A stretch of 64,000 nt of DNA from Azolla caroliniana (Eukaryota > Polypodiophyta). The notes below the pieces were generated by a model that ran no database searches, had not been told where the DNA came from, and saw nothing but the letters and a program-made list of their open reading frames with translations. The stretch covers positions 8,618,001 through 8,682,000 of the forward strand of contig JBHGNT010000015.1 of NCBI GenBank assembly GCA_043228905.1. Direction: 5' to 3'. The position numbers and the translations under genes were made by a program. Positions 19,319-29,940 of this stretch are shown piece by piece (position 1 is the stretch's first letter; the number at the start of each line of letters is the position of its first letter).

Positions 19319-19950
19319 TTCGGGCTATTAAAGAGTGGGGCCGCAATAGCCCGAGGCAAACTAAGACCCTAAACCCTTGTAAAACTATTAAATGTAATAG
19401 GAAACAATTTTGGTTCTCCGAAAATGGAGCTTGTAAAATTACTAGTTTAAGTGATAGAGATAAGTCTAGGGCCAAGAGATATGAAAGGTATCTCCAACAA
19501 TGTAATTTATTGGGGGAAGATGAAACCATAAGCGTCGCCATGGAGGCGGTCTTGTTCGACAACACTCTCAGAGAGATGGAGAGGGTAGTCATTTCAGGCC
19601 TCAATGAAGACAAGGTAATTCCAGTCAACTCAGTTGACATGTACACCGCCATCGAAGAACTTGGGCGGTTGATTGAGGAAGCGAGGACGGTCAAGGTGCA
19701 AACAAAGTACAATACCGTGGACAAGAAGGTGAAGCTTGTGGCTGCCCCATTGCCTAACGATAGTTGGGATCGGATACAGGGGGTAGCGGTTGATCCTAGC
19801 TTGCGGGACCCACGAGGCATAGCGCATCGGTTCACTGACGAGATGCGACAGAAGCTCCGGATTGGTGGGGGTGGCTTCCTATTGCCTAGGAAGGAGGAGA
19901 GATTTAGAAGGATGATCGAAAGCCACGGAAGGGCTTTCGCCTTCTCGTAA
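19312..19950 (+). pseudogene. G1 pol N-terminal linker (before RT)
   Basis: This frame is -1 relative to protease and opens exactly at the T run. It reads IRAIKEWGRNSP, GACKITSLSDRDKSR, VISGLNEDKVIPVNSVDMYT, NTVDKKVKLVAAPLPNDSWD and FRRMIESHGRAFAFS. The same linker is in G2 (59643-59150) and G3 (34650-35040), so it is a real conserved region of this clade. Its role is unknown. Confidence 0.8.
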
Positions 19951-19961
19951 ACCCTAAGATC

Positions 19962-20645
19962 GTGGAGCCAATGGTGATCTTTACGGTGCCGCATGTACCG
20001 TGGAGCATCAAGCCAATCCCTGTTCCGAGAGCTCACATCCCGAAGTTAATTGAGCTACTCAAGGAAAAGATTGAGATGGGTATCCTCGAGCCATCAAGCG
20101 CCCCATACTCGAATCGGTGGTTCACTGTGCCAAAGAAGAACGGCACATTACGCTTCATCCAGGACCTACAACCTGTTAATCAAGTGACAATTCGAAATGC
20201 CGGGGTCGGACCGTGCGTTGACGAATTCGCCGAGTCCTTCGCTAGAAGGTCTATTTATTCGATCGGTGATCTATACTCGGGGTATGATCAATTCCAACTA
20301 GCTGTGGAGAGTAGGGACATCACGACGATGCGGACCCCTATCGGCCTAGTGCGAATGTGTACCTTGCCACAAGGAGGCACTAACTCTGTAGCCCACATGG
20401 TAAATGCAATGAACAAGGTATTGAGAGATTGCATCCCCGACATCACCATGTCATTCCTCGATGCCATTGAAGACACGCTCGCTTCCTGGGTAGCAATGCC
20501 GTGGGAAAACGAGATGAGTCGAGAAGAGCTTCTAGCCACAAGGATAAGGCAACTTGAGAGAAGACCCGAAGACTTGGAGTTAGCAAAGGAGAGGTTAGAA
20601 GCGGCTAGGCTAAGTAACAAAGCCCGATTCGACAAGACACACTGA
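19962..20645 (+). pseudogene. G1 RT fused to integrase end by deletion
   Basis: RT motifs are PVPRAHIPKLIELLKEKI, YSNRWFTVPKKNG, FIQDLQPVNQVTIRNAG, SIYSIGDLYSGYDQFQL and TPIGLVRMCTLPQG. At the catalytic box the frame reads SFLD and then jumps to ASWVAMPWENEMSREELL, which in G3 lies near the end of integrase (about 41130). So roughly 2 kb (the second catalytic Asp, RNase H, integrase zinc finger and core) was removed in frame at about 20465. Confidence 0.88.
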
Positions 20646-20960
20646 CTGCGCCCTCGGAAGATCGAAGAAGGAGACTAGGTGATTGTATATGATAGTAGTC
20701 TCAACAATCAACATAGGTCGATGCGGAAATTCGCAAAGCGATGGTTCGGGCCGTACATGGTAACGAGTGCAAACGATAATGCTACCTACCACCTCACTGA
20801 ACTCGATGGGACTAAGCTGGCAGTACCAATAGCCACGAAGCGGGTCAAAATCTTCAAAAAGCAACACGACAAGGAGCCAAACCTCGATGACCTTGACGAA
20901 GACAAAGGCGAGCAAACAACAAGCCATGGGGTCAATGAGGAGGAGGAAATGAACTATTGA
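20646..20960 (+). pseudogene. G1 integrase C-terminal (GPY/F) domain
   Basis: LRPRKIEEGD, a stop near 20677, then YDSSLNNQHR, KRWFGPYMVTSANDNATYHL and RVKIFKKQHD. The WFGPY motif is the GPY/F module of gypsy integrases. No chromodomain follows; the protein ends in an acidic tail (EEEEMNY). Confidence 0.85.
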
Positions 20961-20983
20961 CCACCCTCAGCCCGCCATTCTTG

Positions 20984-21003
20984 GCACATACCGGAGGATG
21001 TGC
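20984..21003 (+). other. G1 stem-loop before the polypurine tract
   Basis: GCACAT (20984-20989) pairs with ATGTGC (20998-21003) around an ACCGGAGG loop, immediately followed by the polypurine tract GGTTTGGTGGGGGTGGA (21004-21020). Equivalent stems occur in G2, G3 and G6. Confidence 0.75.
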
Positions 21004-21020
21004 GGTTTGGTGGGGGTGGA

Positions 21021-22408
21021 TGTCGTGATGTGGCGTGCTCAAGGGTGGGAAAAACTGGCGAAAGGGGGGTCAAAAATGTGCATGTGCAATGTGTGTGCAC
21101 ACAAAAGCGATTAATTGTGCATATGCAAAATAAAAAGGAAAAGAAAGGGTCAACAGGAGGTATAGAAGCTCGTGCAAAAAGTAAGAGAGAGGAGAGATAA
21201 AGGGTAGAGGGGAGACAGACTATAAATTTATAGAGATAGAATTATATATTATATAAGAAAGAGTTAGTGGGCTAGTGGATAGTCACATTGACTACTAGCT
21301 AGAAGTGCACGGTTTGAATCTAGTCTTACAATACAACGTGATTTAAGGAATTTTATTCCTTTTTCATTGAAGAAAAATTTGGTGACCCTCCCCTTCTTTA
21401 TTTCCTATAAAAGGAGGTCGAGGGGGGCTCATTTGGTAGGACTTTTTGGGAGGAGGAGACTATCGCCAATTTTCCTTCGAAGCTCTTCATCTCCTTATTC
21501 ACCACTTTTCTTCATCTCATACCCCTTCATCCCCCCATCGCCACGTGCTCGTCTTATTCGCGTCGGCACTCGAAGTGCTCGTGAGCCCAAGTTTCGTTGG
21601 TTCGACGTTGCTCCGCCCTGTTCGTCGTTGCGAGCCCGTGTGCTCGCCGTTCAGGTGGTCCTGGTTCGTTGGGATTGGCATTTTGGTGGTGGTCGTGTGT
21701 TCATCTTCGCCGTGTTCGGTTTTGCCTTGTCTCTAAGGGCATTTAATATTTATGTTTTGATTGAGCTTGTGGTTAACTATAAGTTGCCATTGTAAACAAA
21801 CCCTATTTTATAAAGGGTCCTCTTGCATTAGAATCGAACACATATTTAACGCTTTGGTCAATATCGTTCATGTTTCTTTCTCTCCTTCTTTCTTTATTCG
21901 TGTCTTTCTTGTACGTTCGGCCGTCTTGTGACGAGGGGACCGTTCGGGCTTGCCCATGCACCTCTCCTCCTCATAAAGGCGTACGAGCATTTGTATGTGT
22001 GTTTGTGTCTTCCTTGTACGTTCGACCGTCTTGTGACGAGGGGACCGTTCGGGCTTGCCCATGCACCTCTCCTCCTCATAAAGGCGTACGAGCATTTTGT
22101 GCGTGTGTTTGTGTCTTCCTTGTACATTCGGCCGTCTTGTGACGAGGGGACCGTTCGGGCTTGCCCATGTACCTCTCCTCCTCATAAAGGCGTACGAGCA
22201 TTTGTGCGTGTTTTTGTGTCTTCCTTGTACGTTCGGCCGTCTTGTGATGAGGGGACCATTTGGGCTTGCCCATGCACCTCTCCTCCCCATAAAGGCGTAC
22301 AAGCATTTGTGTGTGTTTGTGTCTTCCTTGTACGTTCGACCGTCTTGTCACGAGGGGACCGTTCAGGCTTGCCCATGCACCTCTCCTCCTCATAAAGGCA
22401 TACGAGCG
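21021..22408 (+). mobile_element. G1 3' LTR (truncated)
   Basis: Matches the 5' LTR from TGTCGTGATG through five ~105-bp repeat units (starting about 21912, 22017, 22123, 22228, 22331), then stops at ACGAGC. The last ~380 bp are missing. Confidence 0.88.
21910..22408. repeat. ~105-bp minisatellite in G1 3' LTR (5 units)
   Basis: Same unit as in the 5' LTR but one more copy before the truncation, so repeat number changed after insertion or during replication. Confidence 0.88.
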
Positions 22409-22575
22409 AATTAGCTACTTCACTTAGGTATGGTACTAGCTAATTAGCTACTTTTTCTCAATACGGTAGCAACTAATTAGCTACTGTACTAAAGTATGGT
22501 AGTAGCTAATTAGCTACTACACTACAACCATAACAGCTAAATAGTTTCCAGACTTTATACAACTTACCTAATTAG
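22409..22575. repeat. Palindromic TAGCTAATTAGCTA block, right of G1
   Basis: Several degenerate copies of the palindrome found at 12880-13840. Its presence on both sides of G1 suggests G1 landed in, or recombined with, that DNA. Confidence 0.75.
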
Positions 22576-22586
22576 CAAAGATGGAA

Positions 22587-22892
22587 CTAATTAGCTACAC
22601 TATAGTCACAACCAACAATTTTACTTGTTAGTTTTCTCCACTCATCTGGTAGAGTTGTACTACAATCCCCCAAATAGAATGCAACAATGCGACAAGCATA
22701 TTTAAAACAAAGGATATGGTATGTGTGCTGACATGGTTGTAGGTGAACCAACAGAGTAGCAGATTTATCCTCTACACGTAATCCATAAGCGATACAACGT
22801 GCTTTAACAGTCAATATATCATTTCCTAGTTCTCCTTCATTTGGTAAGGGAGCAAGAATGTTCAGGTCCAATTCTTGTCTGCTCCTTACCAT
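22587..22892 (-). pseudogene. Unidentified minus-strand frame, 101 aa
   Basis: Reads CIAYGLRVEDKSATLLVHL and PCQHTYHILCFKYACR, with several Cys and His residues that could be a decayed zinc-binding segment. I do not recognise the family. It lies in line with the minus-strand frames at 23233-23961. Confidence 0.3.
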
Positions 22893-23232
22893 CCCCTCTA
22901 CAAAATGTAGCTGCTTCTTAAGGCAACTAACTCCCTGTTCTTAATGGGAGTATTGTTCCTTCAACGCAGCCGAGAAATTTACCGATTAATTATTCCTTAA
23001 TGAGGAAGATACAACAACAAGAAACAAGAATCATTAACTTATTTGTAGCTTGCCCAAATTGTAATCTGCAACAGTATTTACACCTAGAAAGTCCAAGTTC
23101 ATTGAAAGAACCTGGATCTCTACTTGTACTTGAATTTTCCGTTGGGGATCTAGCAACCCCTCAATTTCAAGCTCATGTTGAGCAACCTGTTCCAGATAAT
23201 GTCTCAGTAGCACATTTTCATGTACAAGTTAT

Positions 23233-23961
23233 TTATAACATATTAAATACTAACAAAACAATAGGTATGTGAATCTTATTTCTGATTGTTGGAACTGCCA
23301 AAGTGACTTTGCTCTCCATCGTAGCAGCCAATGTTGCTTTCTCTAAATCAGTCTTAAAAAAATCCAATGTCTCGCAAGCTTCATGGACATTTTTTAGCAT
23401 ATAGCTAATCCATGTCTCACCTGTATCATCGACATTGGCTTTCATTGTGTGTTTGTGTGGCGTATACTTGCGGGTTCGTTGGGAGTCAACAATTGCATCA
23501 TCAACTGCCATTCTCCAAAATCTTGCCATTTTTTGTTCCAAGCTCCTCATCTTCCAACATCTTTCTATCGATGCCTCACCATAAATTGCCCAAGCTACCT
23601 TGTACATTTCAGGGTCACGAGATTCCTTCGTTGTTTTGCAATACTCGTATGCAAAAGCTCTAGCAAATGAAACGGACAACTCGTTGTTGACCGGGATCTC
23701 TTGATGTACTTTCTGGTGTAGTCTCATTTAGTCGTTATACAGATCCGGTCGTACATGCTTGAGCTTGACCTTGCCTTTCACTCTAGGCACTTTATATACT
23801 GATATCCAGTCTACATCACTAATCAATCTATCTGTTAGAATAGTAGGGTCAATACCCTCGAGCGACAGACCATGTATGTTGTGAAAGTCCTCCTTTGTCT
23901 CGCAAAATTTTGCAAAGTTCAACACTCTAGGATAGGGAGGAACGAGCCACCTGAAATACAA
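23233..23961 (-). pseudogene. Unidentified minus-strand frame with one stop, ~240 aa
   Basis: A single frame runs from MYFRWLVPPYPRVLNFAKF through DVDWISVYKVPRVKGKVKL to one stop (23728-23730), then MRLHQKVHQEIPVNNEL, AFAYEYCKTTKESRDPEMY, RCWKMRSLEQKMARFWRM and WISYMLKNVHEACETLDF. It is well organised and protein-like but not gag or pol. It may belong to the DNA transposon of 11672-14560 (opposite strand) or to a host gene. Confidence 0.45.
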
Positions 23962-24897
23962 AATCAGTAATCATAATTGGTGCAAAACAGAATGTTTAAT
24001 GTGAATTTGGTGCAAAAACAGAATTTTTAATGTGAATTTGATGCAAAATTACAACACTTTGAGACAGTAATCTGAAATTTGTAATCTATCCTTTTCAACA
24101 TGTATAAGAAATCAACCACTTAAAAAATCAGAAACCCAAATCAAAAATTGTCATGAGAATTGCTGCAAAATTACAACACATTGCGATAGTAACCAAAAAT
24201 TTGTAATTAGAAATTTGTAACCAGAAACTTGTAATCTAAAATTTGTAATCAGAAACTCTAAACCACTTAAGGGAAACACAAACCCTAATCATCACTAAAG
24301 GCAAAAATAAACCGTACTACAAAATTCTATCAATCAAAAACACACATGCTGTGACACCCCGATCTTCGAGACATCCTTGTTTGGCACTCCAATGACTTCG
24401 CCCTATTTGATTTTTGGGAAAGATGAACAGGCACCAAAGGTACAGACAGTTATCATAAAGGGAAATTTTTTTTTTAATATGTAACTGATACATACCTGGA
24501 CGAGGATCGACTTGGTCATGGGTTGTAGCTCTGAAGGTGCAATGTCGATCTCAGAGTTTTTGTGCTGCTAAGGAAGCTTCGTTTGCGTTCATGCTCAAAG
24601 TACTCCATCTGTTTGGAGTTCGAACTCGAACTCAGGATTATCAGGAATTTGATGACATTCAAGTTGAGCTTAGATGATGGCACCATTCCCCATGTTCCAC
24701 TACATCAGAAACCAAAGTTCAAATATTTGAGTATTCTCATAAATTAAATGACATGTATTTAACTAATAAAACATAAAATTTCGTAAACCATCCTTATGAT
24801 TTTCCCACAAAAAACTAGCTAAACAAATAGCTAATTAGTTGTGGCCATTTTAGTAGCTAATTAGTTATAATAATGTTTCCACTCGCATGCTTTTACC
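23962..24897. other. AT-rich DNA without a recognised gene
   Basis: Contains repeated AATTTGTAATC-type words (24060-24260), a TGTGACACCCC motif at about 24352 that resembles some plant LTR starts but has no partner, and palindromic-satellite words near 24810-24870. Confidence 0.5.
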
Positions 24898-26300
24898 CCC
24901 CTTTCAGTGCGTGATGTGCAATGTTTTCTCAGGTTTGCAACTTTTTATCGAAAATTTATTAAAAATTATTCCAAGGTCGTGCTTCCACTCACTCAACTCA
25001 CACACAAAAATCAACCATTCATATGGAGTTTAGATGCAACCGAGGCATTTGAAAGTTTAAAACGAGCGTTTACAACAACACCTATTTTAGCATACGTTGA
25101 CCCAACCAAACGCTTCATCCTTGAAGCTGATGCATCCGACTTTGCACTAGGGAGAGTCCTATCACAAATTGTAGATGAGGACAGCTACACCCTTTCTCCT
25201 TTCATTCCCAAAAGTTTGAGGCCACAGAGATCAAATACGAGATCCATGACAAAGAACTTCTTGCAATTGTGGATTCTTTTTCAACAATGGCGACATTTTT
25301 TAGAAGGTTCTTCTTAGCAGATCATTGTCTACAATGATCATAAAAAATTGACATATTTCCATAACGCTCTAGTCTTGAGTTGGCAACAAGCCCAATGAGT
25401 GTAATTTTTGACTCACTTCGAATTTGTAATCATTTGTCGCCCTGCGATGCAACAAGGCAAAGCAGATGCTTTTTCTTGATGCTATTATATGGAATTTCGT
25501 CCAGGAGAACCTGCATTTGAGCATTAAAAACAAATCCTTTTGGGTCCTAATCGCCTACAATTAATGGCAGCTAATGCCATAAGAACACTTGAAGATTCCA
25601 CTCTTCTTGATTCCATTCGAGATCATATGGTCACTGATGAATTTGCCAATGATGTTTTGCATCATATTGTCCCGAATCATGCTTCTTCCTCGTAGTAAAA
25701 AAACCCTGGTAATGACTATTGTCAATTCTATTGGCATGGTGATTTGTTTCAACAAAACCTATTGTATGTTCCTAATGGTCCCCCGCGACTACAAGTCTTA
25801 CAACGTTTCCATGACAAACCAATGGCTGGACATTTTGGAGTTCGCAAAACTCTAGAATTAGTTTCTCGGCAATATTGGTGGCCTCACCTTTGTCATTTTG
25901 TTGAGGAGTATGTTCGCAATTGTGATACATGTTGTCGATCAAAGAGTCCTCAACATCGATCCTATGGCTACTACAACCGCTTCCCATTCCTGAAAATCCT
26001 TGGAAATCTATATCCTTGGATTTCATTACCGATCTCCCAGTTTTGAAAGGTTTTGATACAATTCTCACAGTGGTCAATCGACTTACCAAAATGGCACATT
26101 TCTTGCCATGTACGTAGTCTATTACTAGTTAAGAGGCGGTTGATCTAGTTATATGGCAGGTATTCAGGAATCATGGTCTTTAGGATGATATTATTAGTTA
26201 TCATGGCCCATAATTCATCTCAAAGTTTTGGAAGCACATGTTCAAACTTCTCCGAATTTCGGCTAAGCTTTCTTCAGGCTATCACCCCAAGACTAATGGT
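24898..26300 (+). pseudogene. G4: gypsy pol fragment (RT end, RNase H, integrase)
   Basis: A different, more conventional gypsy. RT/RNase H: CFLRFATFYRKFIKNYS, FTTTPILAYVDPTKRF and LEADASDFALGRVLSQ (25120-25170). Integrase zinc finger: HDKPMAGHFGVRKTLEL, RQYWWPHLCHF and NCDTCCRSK (25813-25950). Core: [16 protein letters not shown] (first Asp ~26030) and SSGYHPKTNG-type residues just before 26300. Stops and shifts are frequent. C6 interrupts it at 26301, and the rest of integrase is not seen beyond C6. Confidence 0.85.
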
Positions 26301-26704
26301 TGTAAAGGAATAGGATTACGAAAGCTACGACAAAACCAGCTCGTTTAGATGGCTAAAGAATACAAACATAGGTTTATGGAAATCTTACATGGGAGAGACA
26401 AAGTTAGAGCAGAACACAGAAACGTGTATATTCCAAAAATACTAACAACATTCTGTACATACAATGTGCTTTGTCAGCACTTTTGTACAAGTTCTTAAAG
26501 GACTGACAAGTACTTCAATGCTCATGCGAGCGACTAATACTAACTCCCAGAAAAATATGCCTACGTACTAGGTTAGATTCGTAGGCCTCTAACGGCCTAC
26601 CGGTTACAATTCAGTTCAGCTCTATGTTTAGGATGTTATCCGGATACGACCTGGCTCTGGCTTATTCAGCCAATTCAGATCAAGTTGATCTTGTTAGCTC
26701 AACA
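26301..26704 (-). mobile_element. C6 LTR
   Basis: On the minus strand it runs TGTTGAGCTAACAAG... through GCATTGAAGTACTTGTCAG to CCTTTACA, 404 bp. It is related to the C1 LTR (shared GAGCATTGAAGTACT and TTGTA.AAAAGTG.T blocks). Confidence 0.85.
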
Positions 26705-26950
26705 CTCCCCCTCAAGATCAACTTGAGGTCTAATCGTTGTGTTGGTTTCAATGTCGGTTGGTCTTTCCCTCCGACTTGCGGTCTGATTGTTGTGTTGGTG
26801 TCAATTTTTGCTGATTGTTCCCTCTGGCTCCTCCTGGTGTCTTCCCGCCTTGCTCGTGCTCCTTGACCCATCCAGTTCCGCTTCCCATGACCCATCTACT
26901 CCTAGGTACCTTGACCTTCTCTATCGGCTTGTCTACTCATACGACCCTTC

Positions 26951-27475
26951 TCAGCTCTTTTGTTGTTGTGACTTCGACGCTTCTCGGCCCGTTGGTTCCT
27001 TTGTGTCGGTGTCGACTTTTACTGCCTTCTTGTCCGTTTGGCCACGAGTTAATCCGTCTCCTTCGAACCAAACTCCTCTTCCAAATTAGCTACCTCTGAT
27101 TCATTCCAACTCTTGTCTGAATTGGTTGTCTCCAATTCGTCTTCACCTTCAGACCCTTCACCACGTCAGACCACGTACGGGTCTTGGCCTTCTCATTCCG
27201 GTCAACTCTGTCCTTCTCGAATCTGCTACCATCGCCGCTTGTTCCGAATTTTTCGAATGTGCCTTCTTCTTAAGTCGACTCAACTTCCCTTTTCTTCTTG
27301 TCTCCCCCTACTTCGGTTGTTTTCGGCTTGAGCTCTCCGTTGCGGTGGCCCCCCTGCGTCTGGTCTCGGCTTTCTCAGTCGACCCGTGTACTCCGACTTC
27401 TTTAGTCGGGCCGAAGTCAAAATCGGCTTTTGACTCAACTTTTCAGTCGTCTTTATCATTCCTCCCCCTCGCCAA
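26951..27475 (-). pseudogene. C6 pol C-terminal extension
   Basis: Minus-strand pieces read TWSDVVKGLKVK (about 27170), then VDTDTKEPTGREAS, KSQQQKS and a stop at 26953-26951. C5 has SWSDVVKGLKVKGE and VDTNTEKPTGREAP, QQ, stop. C1 has EAS, PQQQKS, stop. Frames are broken, but the shared blocks and end point argue for one ancestral coding extension. Confidence 0.7.
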
Positions 27476-27659
27476 CTTCAATACCTTGTCATCTAGAAAG
27501 GGTGCCCAATCTCTGAAGCAACATGGGAGCCGACACACCATCTCCAGCATGCCCCGGACATAGTTTGAGCAGTTCATGAATGCTATCGACAGAAACCGGT
27601 CGCGGGTCCCAAGAGGCAGCCTTAGAGGGAGGATAATGTCATAGACAGGATCTTGCCAC
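27440..27659 (-). pseudogene. Unidentified 72-aa minus frame at the C6 edge
   Basis: Reads MWQDPVYDIILPLRLPLGT, RDRFLSIAFMNCSNYVRGML and CFRDWAPFLDDKVLK, ending in LARGRNDKDD, which may align with LRGRT of C1. The first part does not look like copia RNase H. It may be divergent pol or a captured piece. Confidence 0.35.
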
Positions 27660-27663
27660 ATGG

Positions 27664-27735
27664 AATTGTGGGGGTTGAACCCATGACCTTTTGGTCTTAT
27701 TGGGAAACCTTACCAATTGAACTACATCTATCTAT
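27664..27735 (-). other. tRNA-like sequence
   Basis: The minus strand carries TAGTTCAATTGGTAAGG (A-box and D-arm like) and GGGTTCAACCC (B-box and T-arm like), 42 nt apart. The anticodon arm does not close well. It is either a tRNA pseudogene or the tRNA-like part of an LTR. Confidence 0.45.
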
Positions 27736-28035
27736 GCATTATTGTATTGTATAAGATTCAACTTATTACATTGTAGCTTGATCACTAGAACATTCAAGAA
27801 CCTTCTAGAGAATGCATCTTCATGTACTCTCTAGAAACTTCCATGCACTCTCCAGAAGTTTTCTAGCTTTCATGCATACCTCCACATTCTTGAATAAATA
27901 CTCGGGTGCACCTTGATTACAATCAAGGTGAACCAGAGTAGTTACAAAAGCATATTTTAGTTCTTGTTCTTTTGTCTATTTTCTCTCTCTCTCTCTCTCT
28001 CTTGCTTGTTCTCTTGTCTATTCTCTCTCTCCCGC
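27736..28035. mobile_element. LTR-like sequence, unassigned
   Basis: Contains CTCTAGAA/TTCTAGAG words, AATAAATACTCGGG (TATA-like), an inverted CACCTTGATTACAATCAAGGTG and CT-rich runs, all typical of plant LTRs. No boundary or partner is visible. It could be the 3' LTR of G4. Confidence 0.35.
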
Positions 28036-29141
28036 TGTCGTGAAGATATTTGGCATCGGTGTGAAAATTGCGAGGAACATACAAAATTAAGTGTGGTTCT
28101 TCACACACGATATGAAACAATAGTCGTAAGGTATTATTTTAGATTAGTTTAATATCTTGGTATGAAAAGATGGATGCCTTCAAGAGCTTTCGAACGCATT
28201 TACTACATATAAAACATACAACTAAATATCAAGTTATGTGAGTGTGAAGTTTGAGAAAAAGAGGATTTAACAAAACTGTGAGATATCCCACATAGATAGG
28301 ACACATGAGGATCCTAGATTATATAAGTAGATCCAAAACTTCTTATCTCATATCTCTATATATAGAGCATAGAATGGTTGCGGTGATTCAAACCACATTG
28401 TTGGAATAGATAAATGTGAATGTATTGCTTGGAATGGTTTTGGCTCGATTGGGACGCGCCTATGTGGCACAATTCGGTCGGGACGCGTGTGTGTGCACAG
28501 TCGTAGCGCACGGCTCTATTGCGGTTCAGTGGTGAAGGATGCATGCGCATGGCTCAATCGCGGTTTGGTGGCGACGGACGCATGCGCACGGCTCAATCGC
28601 GGTTCGGTGGCGACAAACGCACAGCTCGATCGTGACGTGACTAAAGCCTAGTAGAAAAAAAATTGTATAAAAAGAGGTGCAAGTAAGAATTTGAACCTTG
28701 CACTTCCTAGATAGGACTTACCATTAAACCAAGTCATTTCCTTATATATGAGAGCTTAAAAGAGTGACATGGTTATCATGCGTCACATGTAATGTATGAG
28801 CACCGAATGGCAAACATGACTCGCATGCATTACATGCATTGTATGCATATCTTGTACCCTCACATTCATCATATGCATGGGGGAATCTTTAAAAGAGGGG
28901 AGGAAAAAGAAAAGGATATCAAGCAAGCTATGTACTAATCAAGAAATTAATAATAAGAAAATTAGTTATATTATTGTTGATGTATCTTCTCCCTCAAATC
29001 GAAAGTCAAGGGTTTAATCTCTATCTCAATCTATCTTAAATACTTTCTCGCTAAAGCTAATACAAACTTCGATTCCTTCCGGTTCAGAACCCCAACGGTT
29101 CCGCCTCACGATCTGCACATAGTGACGAATTTTTACGACAT
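28036..29141 (+). mobile_element. G3 5' LTR
   Basis: Starts TGTCGTGAAG and ends TTTTTACGACA. It contains an inverted GTGTGG...CACACA near 28093-28112, a GC-rich tandem zone (28440-28640, repeated GGCTCGATCGCGG-type words), and an antisense tRNA-like motif (28685-28745). Confidence 0.85.
28685..28745 (-). other. tRNA-like motif in G3 LTR
   Basis: Minus strand: TGGTTTAATGG (A-box like) and GGTTCAAATTC (B-box like), with GTGCAAG/CTTGCAC pairing round the B box. A related copy lies at 42258-42335 in the 3' LTR. Confidence 0.45.
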
Positions 29142-29154
29142 AATTAAGTTGTGA

Positions 29155-29940
29155 ACCCGACATGAAAGAGGCAGTAGGAAGGGTCAAATCGAGGATCAAC
29201 CGATACTTGGAGATGGCATCCTCAAGCAATTAAGCATGAGAGTTCGAAAGGATGATGGTAATCGTCGAACAAATGATGAGATCTCGGAACAACGATGCAA
29301 GCGTGAAGAAGGTTGTCGACCGTGTTGTTGTTCGAGGGTCAATTTGATGGAAGGAACATTACGATGTTCCTTGACACATACAAAAGGGAGATGAATCAGA
29401 GGGATGTGTCGGAAGCACGTCAAATCACAAGTTTCAAGAGAGTTGTCACCAACAACGTCCAAAGGCGTGTCATCAAGCTTCAAGAAGTCAAGACAACATG
29501 GTTCGAGTTCGAGAAAGCAACATTAGCGGAGTTTGCGACGGAAGATTTGTCGAGGATGACTTGACATGCCTTCATGAAGTGGATACAGAAGAAAAACAAG
29601 AAGATGAGCGCCTCGAGGGTGTACGACAAGTTCGACCAAATGTATAATCGTCTCTCCGCCATAGACCAAGTGCTACTTGAGGAGGACAAGTCTTTGTACT
29701 TCCTGAAAGCTATGGATATGAAGGACAGACAAGAATTGGGGACTCTCCTTGAAGATGATACCTAAGCGAACGGACTTGTGGCAGACTCGATTGCGGTGAA
29801 GAGAGCATGCAATAGGCTCGACAAGCATCGTCAATGGGTTGATGACACCAATGGCAGGATCGACTAGGGAGAAAACAAGACAACCAAAAGTGGTTGAGCC
29901 GCCCAAACAAAGCAACCCAGAAGAAAAGAAGAGTGATGAT
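29155..29940 (+). pseudogene. G3 gag, first part
   Basis: A primer-site variant (TTGTGAACCCGACATGAA) precedes it. Gag reads FEGQFDGRNITMFLDTYKRE, FKRVVTNNVQRRVIKLQE, then after a stop VYDKFDQMYNRLSAID and KAMDMKDRQELGTLLEDD. It is homologous to G2 gag. G5 interrupts it at 29941, and it resumes at 33211. Confidence 0.82.

Larger units (their letters stand above)
15290..22408 (+). mobile_element. G1: Ty3/gypsy element, internally deleted
   Basis: LTRs start TGTCGTGATG at 15290 and 21021. The 3' LTR is cut off at 22408, where palindromic-satellite DNA begins, so no target duplication can be checked. Order: 5' LTR, primer site, gag, protease with an antisense copia fragment, RT (N-terminal half), integrase C-terminus, stem-loop, polypurine tract, 3' LTR. 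RT palm end, RNase H and the integrase core are deleted at about 20465. Confidence 0.9.
26301..27659 (-). mobile_element. C6: 3' end of a copia element, minus strand
   Basis: Read on the minus strand: unidentified start, pol C-terminal extension (27475-26951), polypurine tract (26717-26705), LTR (26704-26301) ending CCTTTACA. It belongs with C1 and C5. ATGGT before 26301 and ATGGA at 27660 agree at 4 of 5 bases, but no 5' LTR is present, so the right boundary is uncertain. Confidence 0.75.

Noticed and set aside
21910-22408. CRISPR array
   Set aside because: Repeats are ~105 bp, tandem, without unique spacers, and in plant LTR DNA.
24352-24380. LTR start (TGTGACACCCC...)
   Set aside because: The word resembles some plant LTR starts, but no matching partner, primer site or end was found.
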